Shown piece after piece: positions 1 to 7,604 of a stretch of DNA of 62,516 nt. Made by a program: the position numbers and the translations under genes. How positions within the stretch are numbered: the stretch's first letter is position 1; the number at the start of each line of letters is the position of its first letter. Source of the stretch: an uncultured Anaerotignum sp. (GTDB lineage: Bacteria; Bacillota; Clostridia; Lachnospirales; Anaerotignaceae); NCBI RefSeq assembly GCF_934277605.1, contig NZ_CAKQVD010000004.1:1-62516 (forward strand). Reading direction: 5' to 3'. The notes under the pieces were generated by a model. That model ran no database searches. It had not been told where the DNA came from and saw only the letters and a list, made by a program, of their open reading frames with translations.

Positions 1-33
1 GTGTTGGATTTGGTTCGGACGGCATTGGATTAA
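1..33 (+). CDS. C-terminal end of an upstream gene (possibly aroB)
   Basis: The window opens inside a reading frame that ends in VLDLVRTALD and a TAA at 31-33. It lies 12 bases before the aroA start, so it is probably the previous gene of the same operon. By context 3-dehydroquinate synthase (aroB) is a reasonable guess, but ten residues cannot establish the family. The sequence does show that the operon begins upstream of the window. Confidence 0.5.
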   Translation: MLDLVRTALD

Positions 34-45
34 AGGCGGTATGAT

Positions 46-1317
46 ATGAATATTAAAATTGAGAAAACTCCATTAAAGCAGGGGCAGGTGCGTGTGATTT
101 CCTCTAAATCCGACGGGCATCGCTCTTTGATTGCGGCGGCATTGGCGCAGGAGGAAAGCGTTTTGTTTGTGGATGGCTGGTCTGAGGATATGGAGGCAAC
201 GGCACGCTGTCTGCAAAGCCTTGGCGCAGATGTGGAACGTGAGCCATCGGGGATTTATGTGATGCCGATTGCGGATGGCGGACAGATCGGCGAATGTGTG
301 CTGGATTGCGGCGAGAGCGGCTCTACACTGCGGTTTTTGCTGCCGATTGCGGCGGCATTGGGCAAGCGCTGCCGTTTTGAAGGCAAGGGCAGACTGCCTG
401 AGCGTCCGATTGCCGTTTTGCTGGAGGAGATGGCGAAGCATGGCTGCTCCTATGACAGCGACCATTTGCCGCTGACACTGGAGGGACAGCTGACAAGCGG
501 TGTTTATACCCTGCCGGGAAATGTCAGCTCGCAGTTTATCACAGGGCTTTTGCTTGCCCTGCCCCTATTGGAGGGGAACAGTGAGATTCGGCTGACAAGC
601 CCGATGGAATCGAAGGGATACATTGATATGACGCTGAAAACCTTGGGGGCCTTCGGGATTCGGACAGAGGAAACGGAAAACGGCTGGCGGATTTTTGGCG
701 GACAGCAATACAACGGCCCTCGGATGCGTTATGCGGAGGGCGACTGGAGCAATGCGGCATTTTGGCTTGTGGCAGGTGCCATCGGCGGCAGCATTGGCTG
801 TCAGGGCTTGGATATGGAATCTCCCCAAGGGGATCGGGCGATTGCCGCTCTTTTGGAGGAATTTGGTGCAAAAACCAAGGTGGCAGGCAATCAGATTACC
901 GTTACCCATCAGGAAATGAAGGGGATTCGCATTGATGCGGCACAGATTCCCGATTTGGTTCCCATTCTTTGCGTGGCGGCGGCTGCGGCAGAGGGGAAAA
1001 CCGAGATTTACAACGCAGGCAGACTGCGGATGAAGGAAAGTGACCGCTTGGCTGTGATGGCGGAATGCTTGCGGAAAATCGGTGTTGCGGTGGAGGAAAA
1101 GCCCGACAGCATTATCATTACGGGCGGCTGCACACCACCGCAGGAGGAAATTTTGATTGATTCCCACAATGACCACCGCATTGTGATGGCGATGGCGATT
1201 GCGGCTGTCAGCCTTGGTGTTGAGCTGACGATTCTGGGGGCGGAGGCGGTCAATAAATCTTATCCGTCCTTCTTCCTTGAATTGACAAAGCTGGGAGGTG
1301 TGACGAATGTCCTCTGA
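46..1317 (+). CDS. aroA: 3-phosphoshikimate 1-carboxyvinyltransferase (EPSP synthase)
   Basis: This enzyme joins phosphoenolpyruvate to shikimate 3-phosphate, the sixth step of the shikimate pathway. The 423-residue protein has the usual family length. Visible landmarks are the N-terminal substrate-binding SSKSDGHRSL, the LDCGESGSTLRFLLP segment near residue 88 and RLRMKESDRL near residue 328. The start at 46 follows a weak ribosome site (AAAGGCGGT). The end overlaps aroC by 11 bases, so the two genes are translationally linked within the aro operon. Confidence 0.96.
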   Translation: MNIKIEKTPLKQGQVRVISSKSDGHRSLIAAALAQEESVLFVDGWSEDMEATARCLQSLGADVEREPSGIYVMPIADGGQIGECVLDCGESGSTLRFLLPIAAALGKRCRFEGKGRLPERPIAVLLEEMAKHGCSYDSDHLPLTLEGQLTSGVYTLPGNVSSQFITGLLLALPLLEGNSEIRLTSPMESKGYIDMTLKTLGAFGIRTEETENGWRIFGGQQYNGPRMRYAEGDWSNAAFWLVAGAIGGSIGCQGLDMESPQGDRAIAALLEEFGAKTKVAGNQITVTHQEMKGIRIDAAQIPDLVPILCVAAAAAEGKTEIYNAGRLRMKESDRLAVMAECLRKIGVAVEEKPDSIIITGGCTPPQEEILIDSHNDHRIVMAMAIAAVSLGVELTILGAEAVNKSYPSFFLELTKLGGVTNVL

Positions 1318-2392
1318 TTTTGGGAAAAAAGTGAAAATTACGATTTTCGGGCAATCCCATTCCGAAGCCATTGGTGTTGTGATGGATGGCTTGCCTGTGG
1401 GGGAGGAAATTGATTTGGAGGCGGTGCGGAAATTCATGCAGCGTCGTGCCCCCGGCAGAAATGCCTACTCCACGCCCCGCAAGGAGGCGGATTTGCCCCG
1501 TGTGGTATCGGGCTTATTTGAAGGAAAAACCTGCGGCGCACCGATTTGTGCCATCATTGAAAACACAAATACACGCTCGAAGGATTATGATAAATTGAAG
1601 GATTTGCCCAGACCTGCCCATGCGGATTTTACGGCTTGGGTGAAGTATAAGGGGGCGAATGACCACCGTGGCGGCGGACATTTTTCCGGCAGGCTGACGG
1701 CACCGCTTTGCTTTGCGGGTGCGGTTTGTATGCAGATTTTGGAAAGAAGGGGCATCCACATCGGCGCACACATTCTTTCGATTCATGGTGTGCAGGACAC
1801 GCCCTTTGATGCAGTGACAGTGGATGTGCAGACCTTGCAGGCGGTGACGGAAAAGGCCTTTCCCGTTCAGCAGGACGAGGCAGGCGAAAAAATGCAGGCG
1901 GCCATTGCGGCGGCGAGAGAAAACGAGGATTCTGTCGGCGGTGTGATTGAATGTGCCGTGGTGGGACTGCCCGTTGGTGTGGGAGAGCCGATGTTTGACG
2001 GCTTGGAAAGCAGACTGGCGGCGGCGGTTTTTGCCATTCCTGCCGTAAAGGGTGTGGAATTTGGCGAGGGCTTTGGCGTGGCAGAGCTGCTTGGCTCCGA
2101 GAACAATGACAGCTTTACCTATCGGGCGGATGGCACGGTGCGGACAAGGACAAACCGACACGGCGGCTCCTTGGGGGGCATTTCGAGCGGGATGCCATTG
2201 GTGCTGCGGGCGGCCTTTAAGCCGACACCCTCCATTGCACAGGCGCAGGATACCATCAGCTTAAGCAAAAGAGAAAATGACACGCTTTCCATTGTGGGCA
2301 GACACGATCCCTGCATTGTGCCACGGGCGGTGCCTTGCGTTGAGGCGGCAACGGCGGTTGCACTTTTGGATTTGATTTGCCGCATGGATTGA
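1307..2392 (+). CDS. aroC: Chorismate synthase
   Basis: This enzyme converts EPSP to chorismate using reduced FMN. The 361-residue protein is typical in length. It shows the chorismate synthase signatures GQSHSEAIGVVMDG at the N-terminus, RRAPGRN near residue 46 and DHRGGGHFSGRLTA near residue 120, plus a C-terminal GRHDPCIVPRAVPC segment. The start is supported by GGGAGGTG just upstream, inside the end of aroA. Together with aroA it carries shikimate 3-phosphate to chorismate for the pheA product encoded next. Confidence 0.97.
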   Translation: MSSDFGKKVKITIFGQSHSEAIGVVMDGLPVGEEIDLEAVRKFMQRRAPGRNAYSTPRKEADLPRVVSGLFEGKTCGAPICAIIENTNTRSKDYDKLKDLPRPAHADFTAWVKYKGANDHRGGGHFSGRLTAPLCFAGAVCMQILERRGIHIGAHILSIHGVQDTPFDAVTVDVQTLQAVTEKAFPVQQDEAGEKMQAAIAAARENEDSVGGVIECAVVGLPVGVGEPMFDGLESRLAAAVFAIPAVKGVEFGEGFGVAELLGSENNDSFTYRADGTVRTRTNRHGGSLGGISSGMPLVLRAAFKPTPSIAQAQDTISLSKRENDTLSIVGRHDPCIVPRAVPCVEAATAVALLDLICRMD

Positions 2393-2413
2393 GAAGAAAG
2401 GTGGAGAAAGAGC

Positions 2414-3559
2414 ATGGACTTGAATGCAGTCAGAGAACGAATCAATGCGATTGATGACCAGATTGTAGATTTATTTGTGGAACGCATGAAGGCCGCCGCA
2501 GATGTAGCCAGTGCAAAGGCGGAAAAAAATCTGCCTGTTTTGGATTTACGCAGAGAGCAGGCGGTTTTGGAAAAGGTGATGGAGCGCAGCGGCGAGGAAT
2601 TTGAGATTTACACCAATAAGCTGTATCAGACCATTTTCGATATCAGCAAAAGCTATCAGGCGGGGCTTTTGACGAAGGAAACTGCGCTTTCCGAGGAGAT
2701 TTTGAAGCATATTTCAAAGCAGGAGCTTTGTGTGGAATTTCCGAGAAAGGCAGTTGTGGCGTGTCAGGGCGTGGAGGGCTCCTATGCGGCAAGAGCGTGT
2801 GACAGATTGTTTTCCTTCCCCAGCAAGATGTATTTCAATAATTTTGAAAGCGTGTTCAATGCTGTGGAATCGGGCTTATGCAGATATGGCGTGCTGCCGA
2901 TTGAGAACAGCTCCGCCGGCTCTGTGACAGAGGTTTATGATTTGATGGTGCGGCATAAATTTTACATCGTAAAGAGCATTAAGCTGCACATCAGCCATGC
3001 ACTTTTGGCAAAGCCCGGTGTGAAGAAGGAGGATATTAAGGAGGTTATTTCTCATACGCAGGCATTGCAGCAATGCAGTAACTTCCTGAAGGCAAACCCC
3101 CATATCAAGGTGACGATTTTTGAAAACACCGCAACGGCGGCAAAATATGTTGCGGAGAGCGACAGAACGGATATTGCGGCGCTTTCCTCTACGGATTGCG
3201 CAAAGCTGTATGGTCTGCACGTTTTGCAGGATGGGATGCAGAACAATGAAAACAACTATACCAGATTTATCTGCATTGCGAAGGACATGGAAATTTATGC
3301 AGGCTCTAACCGAATCAGCCTGATGCTTTCCCTTGACCACAGGCCCGGCTCTCTGCATGAGATGATTGGGAAATTTGCCTGCCGCGGCATTAACCTGTGC
3401 AAGCTGGAAAGCCGCCCGATTCCGGGGAAGGATTTTGAGTTCCGTTTTTATTTCGACTTGGACGGCTCTGTTTTTTCGCCTGAGACAATGACGGTGCTGA
3501 AGGACATTGAGCAGTCGGCAGAAAGTCTGTCCTTTTTAGGCTGCTATTCAGAGGTGTGA
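2414..3559 (+). CDS. pheA: Bifunctional chorismate mutase / prephenate dehydratase
   Basis: This P-protein turns chorismate into prephenate and then phenylpyruvate, committing flux to phenylalanine. Of 381 residues, about 1-90 form an AroQ-type helical chorismate mutase (MDLNAVRERINAIDDQIVDL). About 105-285 form the dehydratase (ACQGVEGSYA; IENSSAGSV). About 298-380 form an ACT domain with RPGSLHEM and the ESRP motif that binds phenylalanine, so feedback inhibition is likely. It sits 21 bases after aroC in the same operon. Confidence 0.96.
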   Translation: MDLNAVRERINAIDDQIVDLFVERMKAAADVASAKAEKNLPVLDLRREQAVLEKVMERSGEEFEIYTNKLYQTIFDISKSYQAGLLTKETALSEEILKHISKQELCVEFPRKAVVACQGVEGSYAARACDRLFSFPSKMYFNNFESVFNAVESGLCRYGVLPIENSSAGSVTEVYDLMVRHKFYIVKSIKLHISHALLAKPGVKKEDIKEVISHTQALQQCSNFLKANPHIKVTIFENTATAAKYVAESDRTDIAALSSTDCAKLYGLHVLQDGMQNNENNYTRFICIAKDMEIYAGSNRISLMLSLDHRPGSLHEMIGKFACRGINLCKLESRPIPGKDFEFRFYFDLDGSVFSPETMTVLKDIEQSAESLSFLGCYSEV

Positions 3560-3563
3560 GAAT

Positions 3564-3998
3564 ATGAAAATTTTGGTAATCAACGGCCCGAATATCAATA
3601 TGCTTGGGATTCGGGAAAAAAATATTTACGGTGCCGAGACATACGAGGATTTGCAGATGCTTTTGAAAAAAACCTTTGCGGAAAAGGGTGTGGAGGGCGA
3701 GATTTTTCAATCCAACCATGAGGGAGATTTGGTGGACCGCATCCAGCAGGCGTATTTTGACGGCACAGACGGGATTGTGATTAACCCTGCGGCTTATACG
3801 CACACAAGTGTTGCTATTTTGGACGCATTGAAGGCTGTCAGCCTGCCTGCCGTGGAGGTGCATATCTCCGATGTGAAGGAGAGAGAGGATTTCCGCCAAA
3901 TTTCCTATGCGGGAAGGGCTTGCGTGAAAACCATCATGGGAAGGGGCCTCAAGGGCTATGTGGACGCCATTTCCTTTTTGGTAGAGCGAAAGGCGTAA
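3564..3998 (+). CDS. aroQ: Type II 3-dehydroquinate dehydratase
   Basis: This enzyme dehydrates 3-dehydroquinate to 3-dehydroshikimate, the third shikimate step. The protein is 144 residues, the normal size of the small dodecameric type II enzyme. It has the diagnostic N-terminus INGPNINMLGIRE, the catalytic tyrosine in the flexible lid (NIYG), QSNHEG, and NPAAYTHTSVA near residue 75. It begins 4 bases after the pheA stop. Finding an early pathway enzyme after pheA suggests one transcript serves the whole pathway. Confidence 0.96.
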   Translation: MKILVINGPNINMLGIREKNIYGAETYEDLQMLLKKTFAEKGVEGEIFQSNHEGDLVDRIQQAYFDGTDGIVINPAAYTHTSVAILDALKAVSLPAVEVHISDVKEREDFRQISYAGRACVKTIMGRGLKGYVDAISFLVERKA

Positions 3999-4047
3999 GC
4001 GGAAGGCATACAAAAGAAAAAACGAATGAGAAAAAAGGAGGACAGCC

Positions 4048-5238
4048 ATGATTTCCGAAAAGATGTCTAAGCTATTGGAAAGAAGCGCTGCCATGAGCAG
4101 TATGTATACTGAAAGCGCACGTTTGAAAGAAAAATACGGCGCAGAAAATGTGTATGATTTTGGGATGGGCAACCCGAATTTGCCCGCACCCGACAGCATC
4201 CGAGAGACGAGCATCCGCATTTTGCGGGAAACGGACCCTTGGTATCTGCACCATTATATGCCGAACAATGGCTTTCCGGAGGCAAGAAAAAAGATTGCGG
4301 AGAGCCTGAACCGCCGCTTTGGCGAGCATTTTGAGGCGCAGAATATTATGATGTGTACGGGGGCGGCAGGGGGAATCAACTGTCTGCTGAAGGTTTTGAT
4401 GGATCCCGGACAGGAGATTTTGACCTTTGCCCCTTATTTTGGGGAATATGACAGATATGCAGACAATGTGAACTGCACATTGACGGCGGTGCCGCCAAAC
4501 CCGCCCGACTTTCAGCCCAACCCTGCGGCACTGGAGCGATGTGTGACGGAGAAAACAAGGGCGGTGCTGATTGATAACCCGAACAACCCGACGGGTGTGG
4601 TGTATAACGAGGAGACAATTCGTGCGATTGCCGCTGTTTTGGAGAAAAAGGAGCGGGAATACGGACACGCCATTTATCTGATTTCGGATGAGCCATATCG
4701 GGAATTGGTGTATGACGGGGCAAAGGTGCCTTGGATTCCGAATTATTACAAAAACACGATTGTTGCGTATTCCTTTTCAAAATCCCTTTCCCTGCCGGGA
4801 GACCGTATCGGCTATCTGGCACTGCGCAGTGAGGTGGAGGATTTTGAGAGCATTGTTGCGGCGGTTGCGGTTGCGACACGCATTACAGGCTTTATCAATG
4901 CCCCCGGCTTGCAGCAGTTGGTTTGCGCAGAGTGCTGTGAGGAAACGGTGGATATCGGTTTTTATGACAGGAACAGAAAGCGGCTGTATGAGGCCTTGAC
5001 GGCATACGGATATGAAATGCCGAAGCCTGAGGGGGCGTTTTATCTGTTTATGAAAACACCGACGGAAAATGATTTGGAGTATGTGGAAAAAATCAAGGAG
5101 CATCGCATTTTGCTGACAGCAGGCAGTGGCTTTGGCTGTCCCGGCTATGTGCGTATTTCTTATTGCGTTGCGCCGGAGACGATTGAGGGTGCTTTGCCCG
5201 GCTTTCGTGCCATGCTGGCGGAGGAGGGCAAAAAATAA
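4048..5238 (+). CDS. PLP-dependent class I/II aminotransferase, probably aromatic
   Basis: This is a 396-residue fold-type I aminotransferase. It shows the substrate-binding DNPNNPTGVVY near residue 178, DEPYREL near 215 and the PLP-binding lysine in SFSKSLSLPGDRIGY near residue 245. The start follows AAAAAAGGAGGACAGCC. As the last gene of the aro operon it could transaminate phenylpyruvate or prephenate, but this is inferred from location. The family also contains aspartate and alanine aminotransferases, and the sequence alone does not settle the substrate. A terminator follows at once. Confidence 0.88.
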   Translation: MISEKMSKLLERSAAMSSMYTESARLKEKYGAENVYDFGMGNPNLPAPDSIRETSIRILRETDPWYLHHYMPNNGFPEARKKIAESLNRRFGEHFEAQNIMMCTGAAGGINCLLKVLMDPGQEILTFAPYFGEYDRYADNVNCTLTAVPPNPPDFQPNPAALERCVTEKTRAVLIDNPNNPTGVVYNEETIRAIAAVLEKKEREYGHAIYLISDEPYRELVYDGAKVPWIPNYYKNTIVAYSFSKSLSLPGDRIGYLALRSEVEDFESIVAAVAVATRITGFINAPGLQQLVCAECCEETVDIGFYDRNRKRLYEALTAYGYEMPKPEGAFYLFMKTPTENDLEYVEKIKEHRILLTAGSGFGCPGYVRISYCVAPETIEGALPGFRAMLAEEGKK

Positions 5239-5250
5239 CAGAAGAAGGAA

Positions 5251-5282
5251 AGAATCCGAAGTTGCTTTGGGTTCTTTTTTTT
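5251..5282 (+). terminator. Intrinsic terminator of the aro operon
   Basis: Stem AGAATCC-G-AAG pairs with CTT-T-GGGTTCT around a TTG loop and runs into eight T residues. It lies 13 bases after the aminotransferase stop and closes the aromatic operon. Confidence 0.85.
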
Positions 5283-5439
5283 GTGCGCTGAAACAGGAGA
5301 AAAAAGCGCTGTGGTGGAGAATGGGGGATTTTGTGCTTTGGGGGAGAGTGGAGGGGAAATCCTCGGTTCTATGCGGAAAAGGCTTGAAAAAACAGGCTTT
5401 TTTTTCTTGAAAAATTCAACAAAAATGGGTTATGAGGGG

Positions 5440-5468
5440 TTGTTTTTTTGTGCCGCCTATATTACAAT
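5440..5468 (+). promoter_or_regulatory. Promoter of the mraZ/dcw cluster
   Basis: TTGTTT at 5440-5445 and TACAAT at 5463-5468 are separated by 17 bases, a good sigma-A pair. The stretch 5283-5439 between the aro terminator and this promoter is T- and G-rich and I see no gene in it. Confidence 0.7.
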
Positions 5469-5502
5469 GTGGTTAATAGTGGAGTGAAGTGGGTTTTTGT
5501 GG
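5469..5502 (+). promoter_or_regulatory. MraZ-type operator: four GTGG repeats with 10-bp period
   Basis: GTGG occurs at 5469-5472, 5479-5482, 5489-5492 and 5499-5502, each followed by six other bases, so the period is exactly one helical turn. The array starts directly after the -10 box and covers the expected transcription start. MraZ proteins are known to bind short direct repeats with 10-bp spacing in front of their own gene, so this is almost certainly the autoregulatory operator of the dcw cluster. Confidence 0.85.
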
Positions 5503-5552
5503 CGGAAAAATGCCGAAAAAATGAAATGGTGGCGGAAGGTGGTGACAGCGAA

Positions 5553-5984
5553 ATGTTCTTAGGGCAATATCAACACTCGATTGATGCAAAGGGGCGTCTG
5601 ATTGTTCCCGCAAAATTCAGAGAAGGACTGGGAGAGCGTTTCGTTGTGACAAAGGGCTTGGATAACTGCCTGTTTGCTTATCCGCAGGAGGAATGGAAGA
5701 TTTTTGAGGAAAAACTGAAGCAGCTCCCCTTGACAAATCCCGGCGCTCGTAAGTTTGTGCGTTTTTTCTTCGCAGGAGCGGTGGAATGTGAATTGGATAA
5801 TCAGGGACGTATCATGGTTCCCACGCATTTGCGGGAATATGCGGGCTTGAAGAAGGATATTGTTTCCATCGGTGTGAATAACCGCATTGAAATTTGGAAT
5901 AAGGATAATTGGAACGATTATAGCGACGAAGAGGATTATATCAGCAATGAGCTTGCCTTTGAGATGGAGAACTTGGGGATTTGA
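5553..5984 (+). CDS. mraZ: MraZ transcriptional regulator
   Basis: MraZ is the DNA-binding regulator that opens dcw clusters and usually represses its own promoter. The 143-residue protein has two SpoVT/AbrB-like halves, each carrying the conserved core: DAKGRLIVP near residue 12 and DNQGRIMVP near residue 88. I chose ATG 5553 because MFLGQYQHSIDAKGR is the canonical N-terminus and GGAAGGTGGTG precedes it. A longer in-frame extension from 5448 would run through the operator. The next gene is rsmH. Confidence 0.95.
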   Translation: MFLGQYQHSIDAKGRLIVPAKFREGLGERFVVTKGLDNCLFAYPQEEWKIFEEKLKQLPLTNPGARKFVRFFFAGAVECELDNQGRIMVPTHLREYAGLKKDIVSIGVNNRIEIWNKDNWNDYSDEEDYISNELAFEMENLGI

Positions 5985-6098
5985 ATAAATTTGCGAAGTG
6001 AATTTATGAATACTGCATTCAAAGAGCGATAAGCATTTGCAGAAAAAGAATCGGCACAAAAGCAGACGGAAGAAGGACAAGCGGAAAGGAAGTCGGGC

Positions 6099-7040
6099 AT
6101 GAACTTTCATCATGTTTCTGTACTTTTACAGGAGTGTATTGACAATTTGAATATCAAGCCTGACGGCATTTATGTGGATGGCACCATGGGCGGCGGCGGT
6201 CATTCCTTGGAGATTGCAAAGCGGCTGAAAAGCGGGCGTTTGATTTGCATTGACCAAGATCCCAATGCGCATGAGGCGGCAGGGAAACGATTGGCGGAAT
6301 ACAAGGACAGGATTACCTTTGTCAGAGATAATTTCGGGAATATCAAAAGCATTTTGGACAGCTTGGGGATAGAAAAAATCGACGGTATGCTGTTGGATAT
6401 CGGGGTTTCCTCTCATCAGCTGGATGAGGCGGAGCGGGGCTTTTCCTATCAGCAGGATGCACCCCTGGATATGCGGATGAATCCCGATAAGCCCTTCAGT
6501 GCATACGAGGTTGTGAATGAATATGACGAGGACGAGCTGGACAGAGTGATTTTTACCTATGGCGAGGAACGCTGGGCAAGAAGAATTGCGCAGTTTATCG
6601 TGAAGGAAAGAGAAGCAAAGCCCATTGAAACAACGGGCGAATTGGTGGAGATTATCAAGAAGGCTGTGCCGAAGGGAGCAAGAAAGGATGGGCCCCATCC
6701 TGCAAAGCGTACCTTCCAAGCCATTCGCATTGAGGTGAACGGCGAGCTGGATGTGTTGCAGCAGGCAATTGATGATGTTGCCGCAAGGCTTTCTGTCGGC
6801 GGCAGACTTTGTATTATTACCTTCCATTCTTTGGAGGACAGAATTGTGAAGGAGGCGTTCCGCAAGCAAGAGAATCCTTGCATTTGCCCGCCGCAGTTTC
6901 CTGTGTGCGTTTGCGGAAAGAAGCCGCTTGGCAGGGTAATCACAAGAAAGCCTATTTTGCCGAGCAGGGAGGAATTAGAAGTCAATCCCCGTTCCAGAAG
7001 CGCAAAGCTGCGTGTGCTGGAGGGAGTTGCACAGGATTAA
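6099..7040 (+). CDS. rsmH: 16S rRNA (cytosine1402-N4)-methyltransferase
   Basis: RsmH (MraW) methylates N4 of C1402 in 16S rRNA using SAM. The 313-residue protein shows the SAM-binding VDGTMGGGGHS near residue 26, the family signature LLDIGVSSHQLDEAERGF near residue 98, HPAKRTFQAIRIEVN near residue 204 and ITFHSLEDRIVK near residue 240. All agree with full-length RsmH. It follows mraZ by 114 bases, the standard order of a Gram-positive dcw cluster. Confidence 0.97.
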   Translation: MNFHHVSVLLQECIDNLNIKPDGIYVDGTMGGGGHSLEIAKRLKSGRLICIDQDPNAHEAAGKRLAEYKDRITFVRDNFGNIKSILDSLGIEKIDGMLLDIGVSSHQLDEAERGFSYQQDAPLDMRMNPDKPFSAYEVVNEYDEDELDRVIFTYGEERWARRIAQFIVKEREAKPIETTGELVEIIKKAVPKGARKDGPHPAKRTFQAIRIEVNGELDVLQQAIDDVAARLSVGGRLCIITFHSLEDRIVKEAFRKQENPCICPPQFPVCVCGKKPLGRVITRKPILPSREELEVNPRSRSAKLRVLEGVAQD

Positions 7041-7064
7041 AGCACTGAGGGAGGAGGGAAGAAA

Positions 7065-7598
7065 ATGGCAGCAAGAGAAGAACGAAATAAGAAATATCGC
7101 AGAGGCGGTTCTTATTATACCTACGGCAACGTGGCGTATGAATTGCAGCCGGATTATACCCCCCACCATGTGAGAGAGGAAGAGGAGGAACGGCGCAAGG
7201 AGGCCGCCCGCACCGCAAAGGCGGAGGAGAGAGAGAACAGGATTTCCTTTGTGAAAATGGTTTCGGTTGCATTTGTGCTTTTTATCGGCTGCATTGCTTT
7301 TATGGGGATGCACGTTATGGTGGATCAGGCGGAGGTTTCTCTGCGCAGACAAAAAAGCAATTTGGAGGACCTGAAATCCGCCAATGCCATTTTGGAGGCG
7401 GAGATGACAGAGCAGCTGGATATGGAATACATCAAAACAGAGGCAACAGAGCGGCTTGGCATGAGTGAGCCGCAGCCGTATCAGGTGGTATATATCAATG
7501 TGCCGAAGCAGAGCTATACCGTACAGCATGATGCGGAGGACAGCACCGCGGATACCTCTTTGGTGGACAAGGTCTTGAATTTCTTTAAAAAGGATTGA
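7065..7598 (+). CDS. ftsL: FtsL-like septum formation protein
   Basis: This small bitopic membrane protein is of the FtsL/DivIC type and would act in the divisome at the septum. It has 177 residues: a long charged cytoplasmic head (1-63), one membrane segment at about 66-86 (VSVAFVLFIGCIAFMGM), then a heptad-rich extracellular coiled coil at about 88-130. Sequence conservation in this family is low, so the call rests on topology and on its position between rsmH and the first PBP, where ftsL always lies. Start follows GAGGAGGGAAGAAA. Confidence 0.8.
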   Translation: MAAREERNKKYRRGGSYYTYGNVAYELQPDYTPHHVREEEEERRKEAARTAKAEERENRISFVKMVSVAFVLFIGCIAFMGMHVMVDQAEVSLRRQKSNLEDLKSANAILEAEMTEQLDMEYIKTEATERLGMSEPQPYQVVYINVPKQSYTVQHDAEDSTADTSLVDKVLNFFKKD

Positions 7599-7604
7599 TG
7601 ACAG

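Noticed and set aside
5448..5552. Longer N-terminus of MraZ
   Set aside because: The extra 35 codons would translate through the GTGG operator just after the promoter; MraZ proteins start at MFLGQY-type sequences and a ribosome site precedes ATG 5553.
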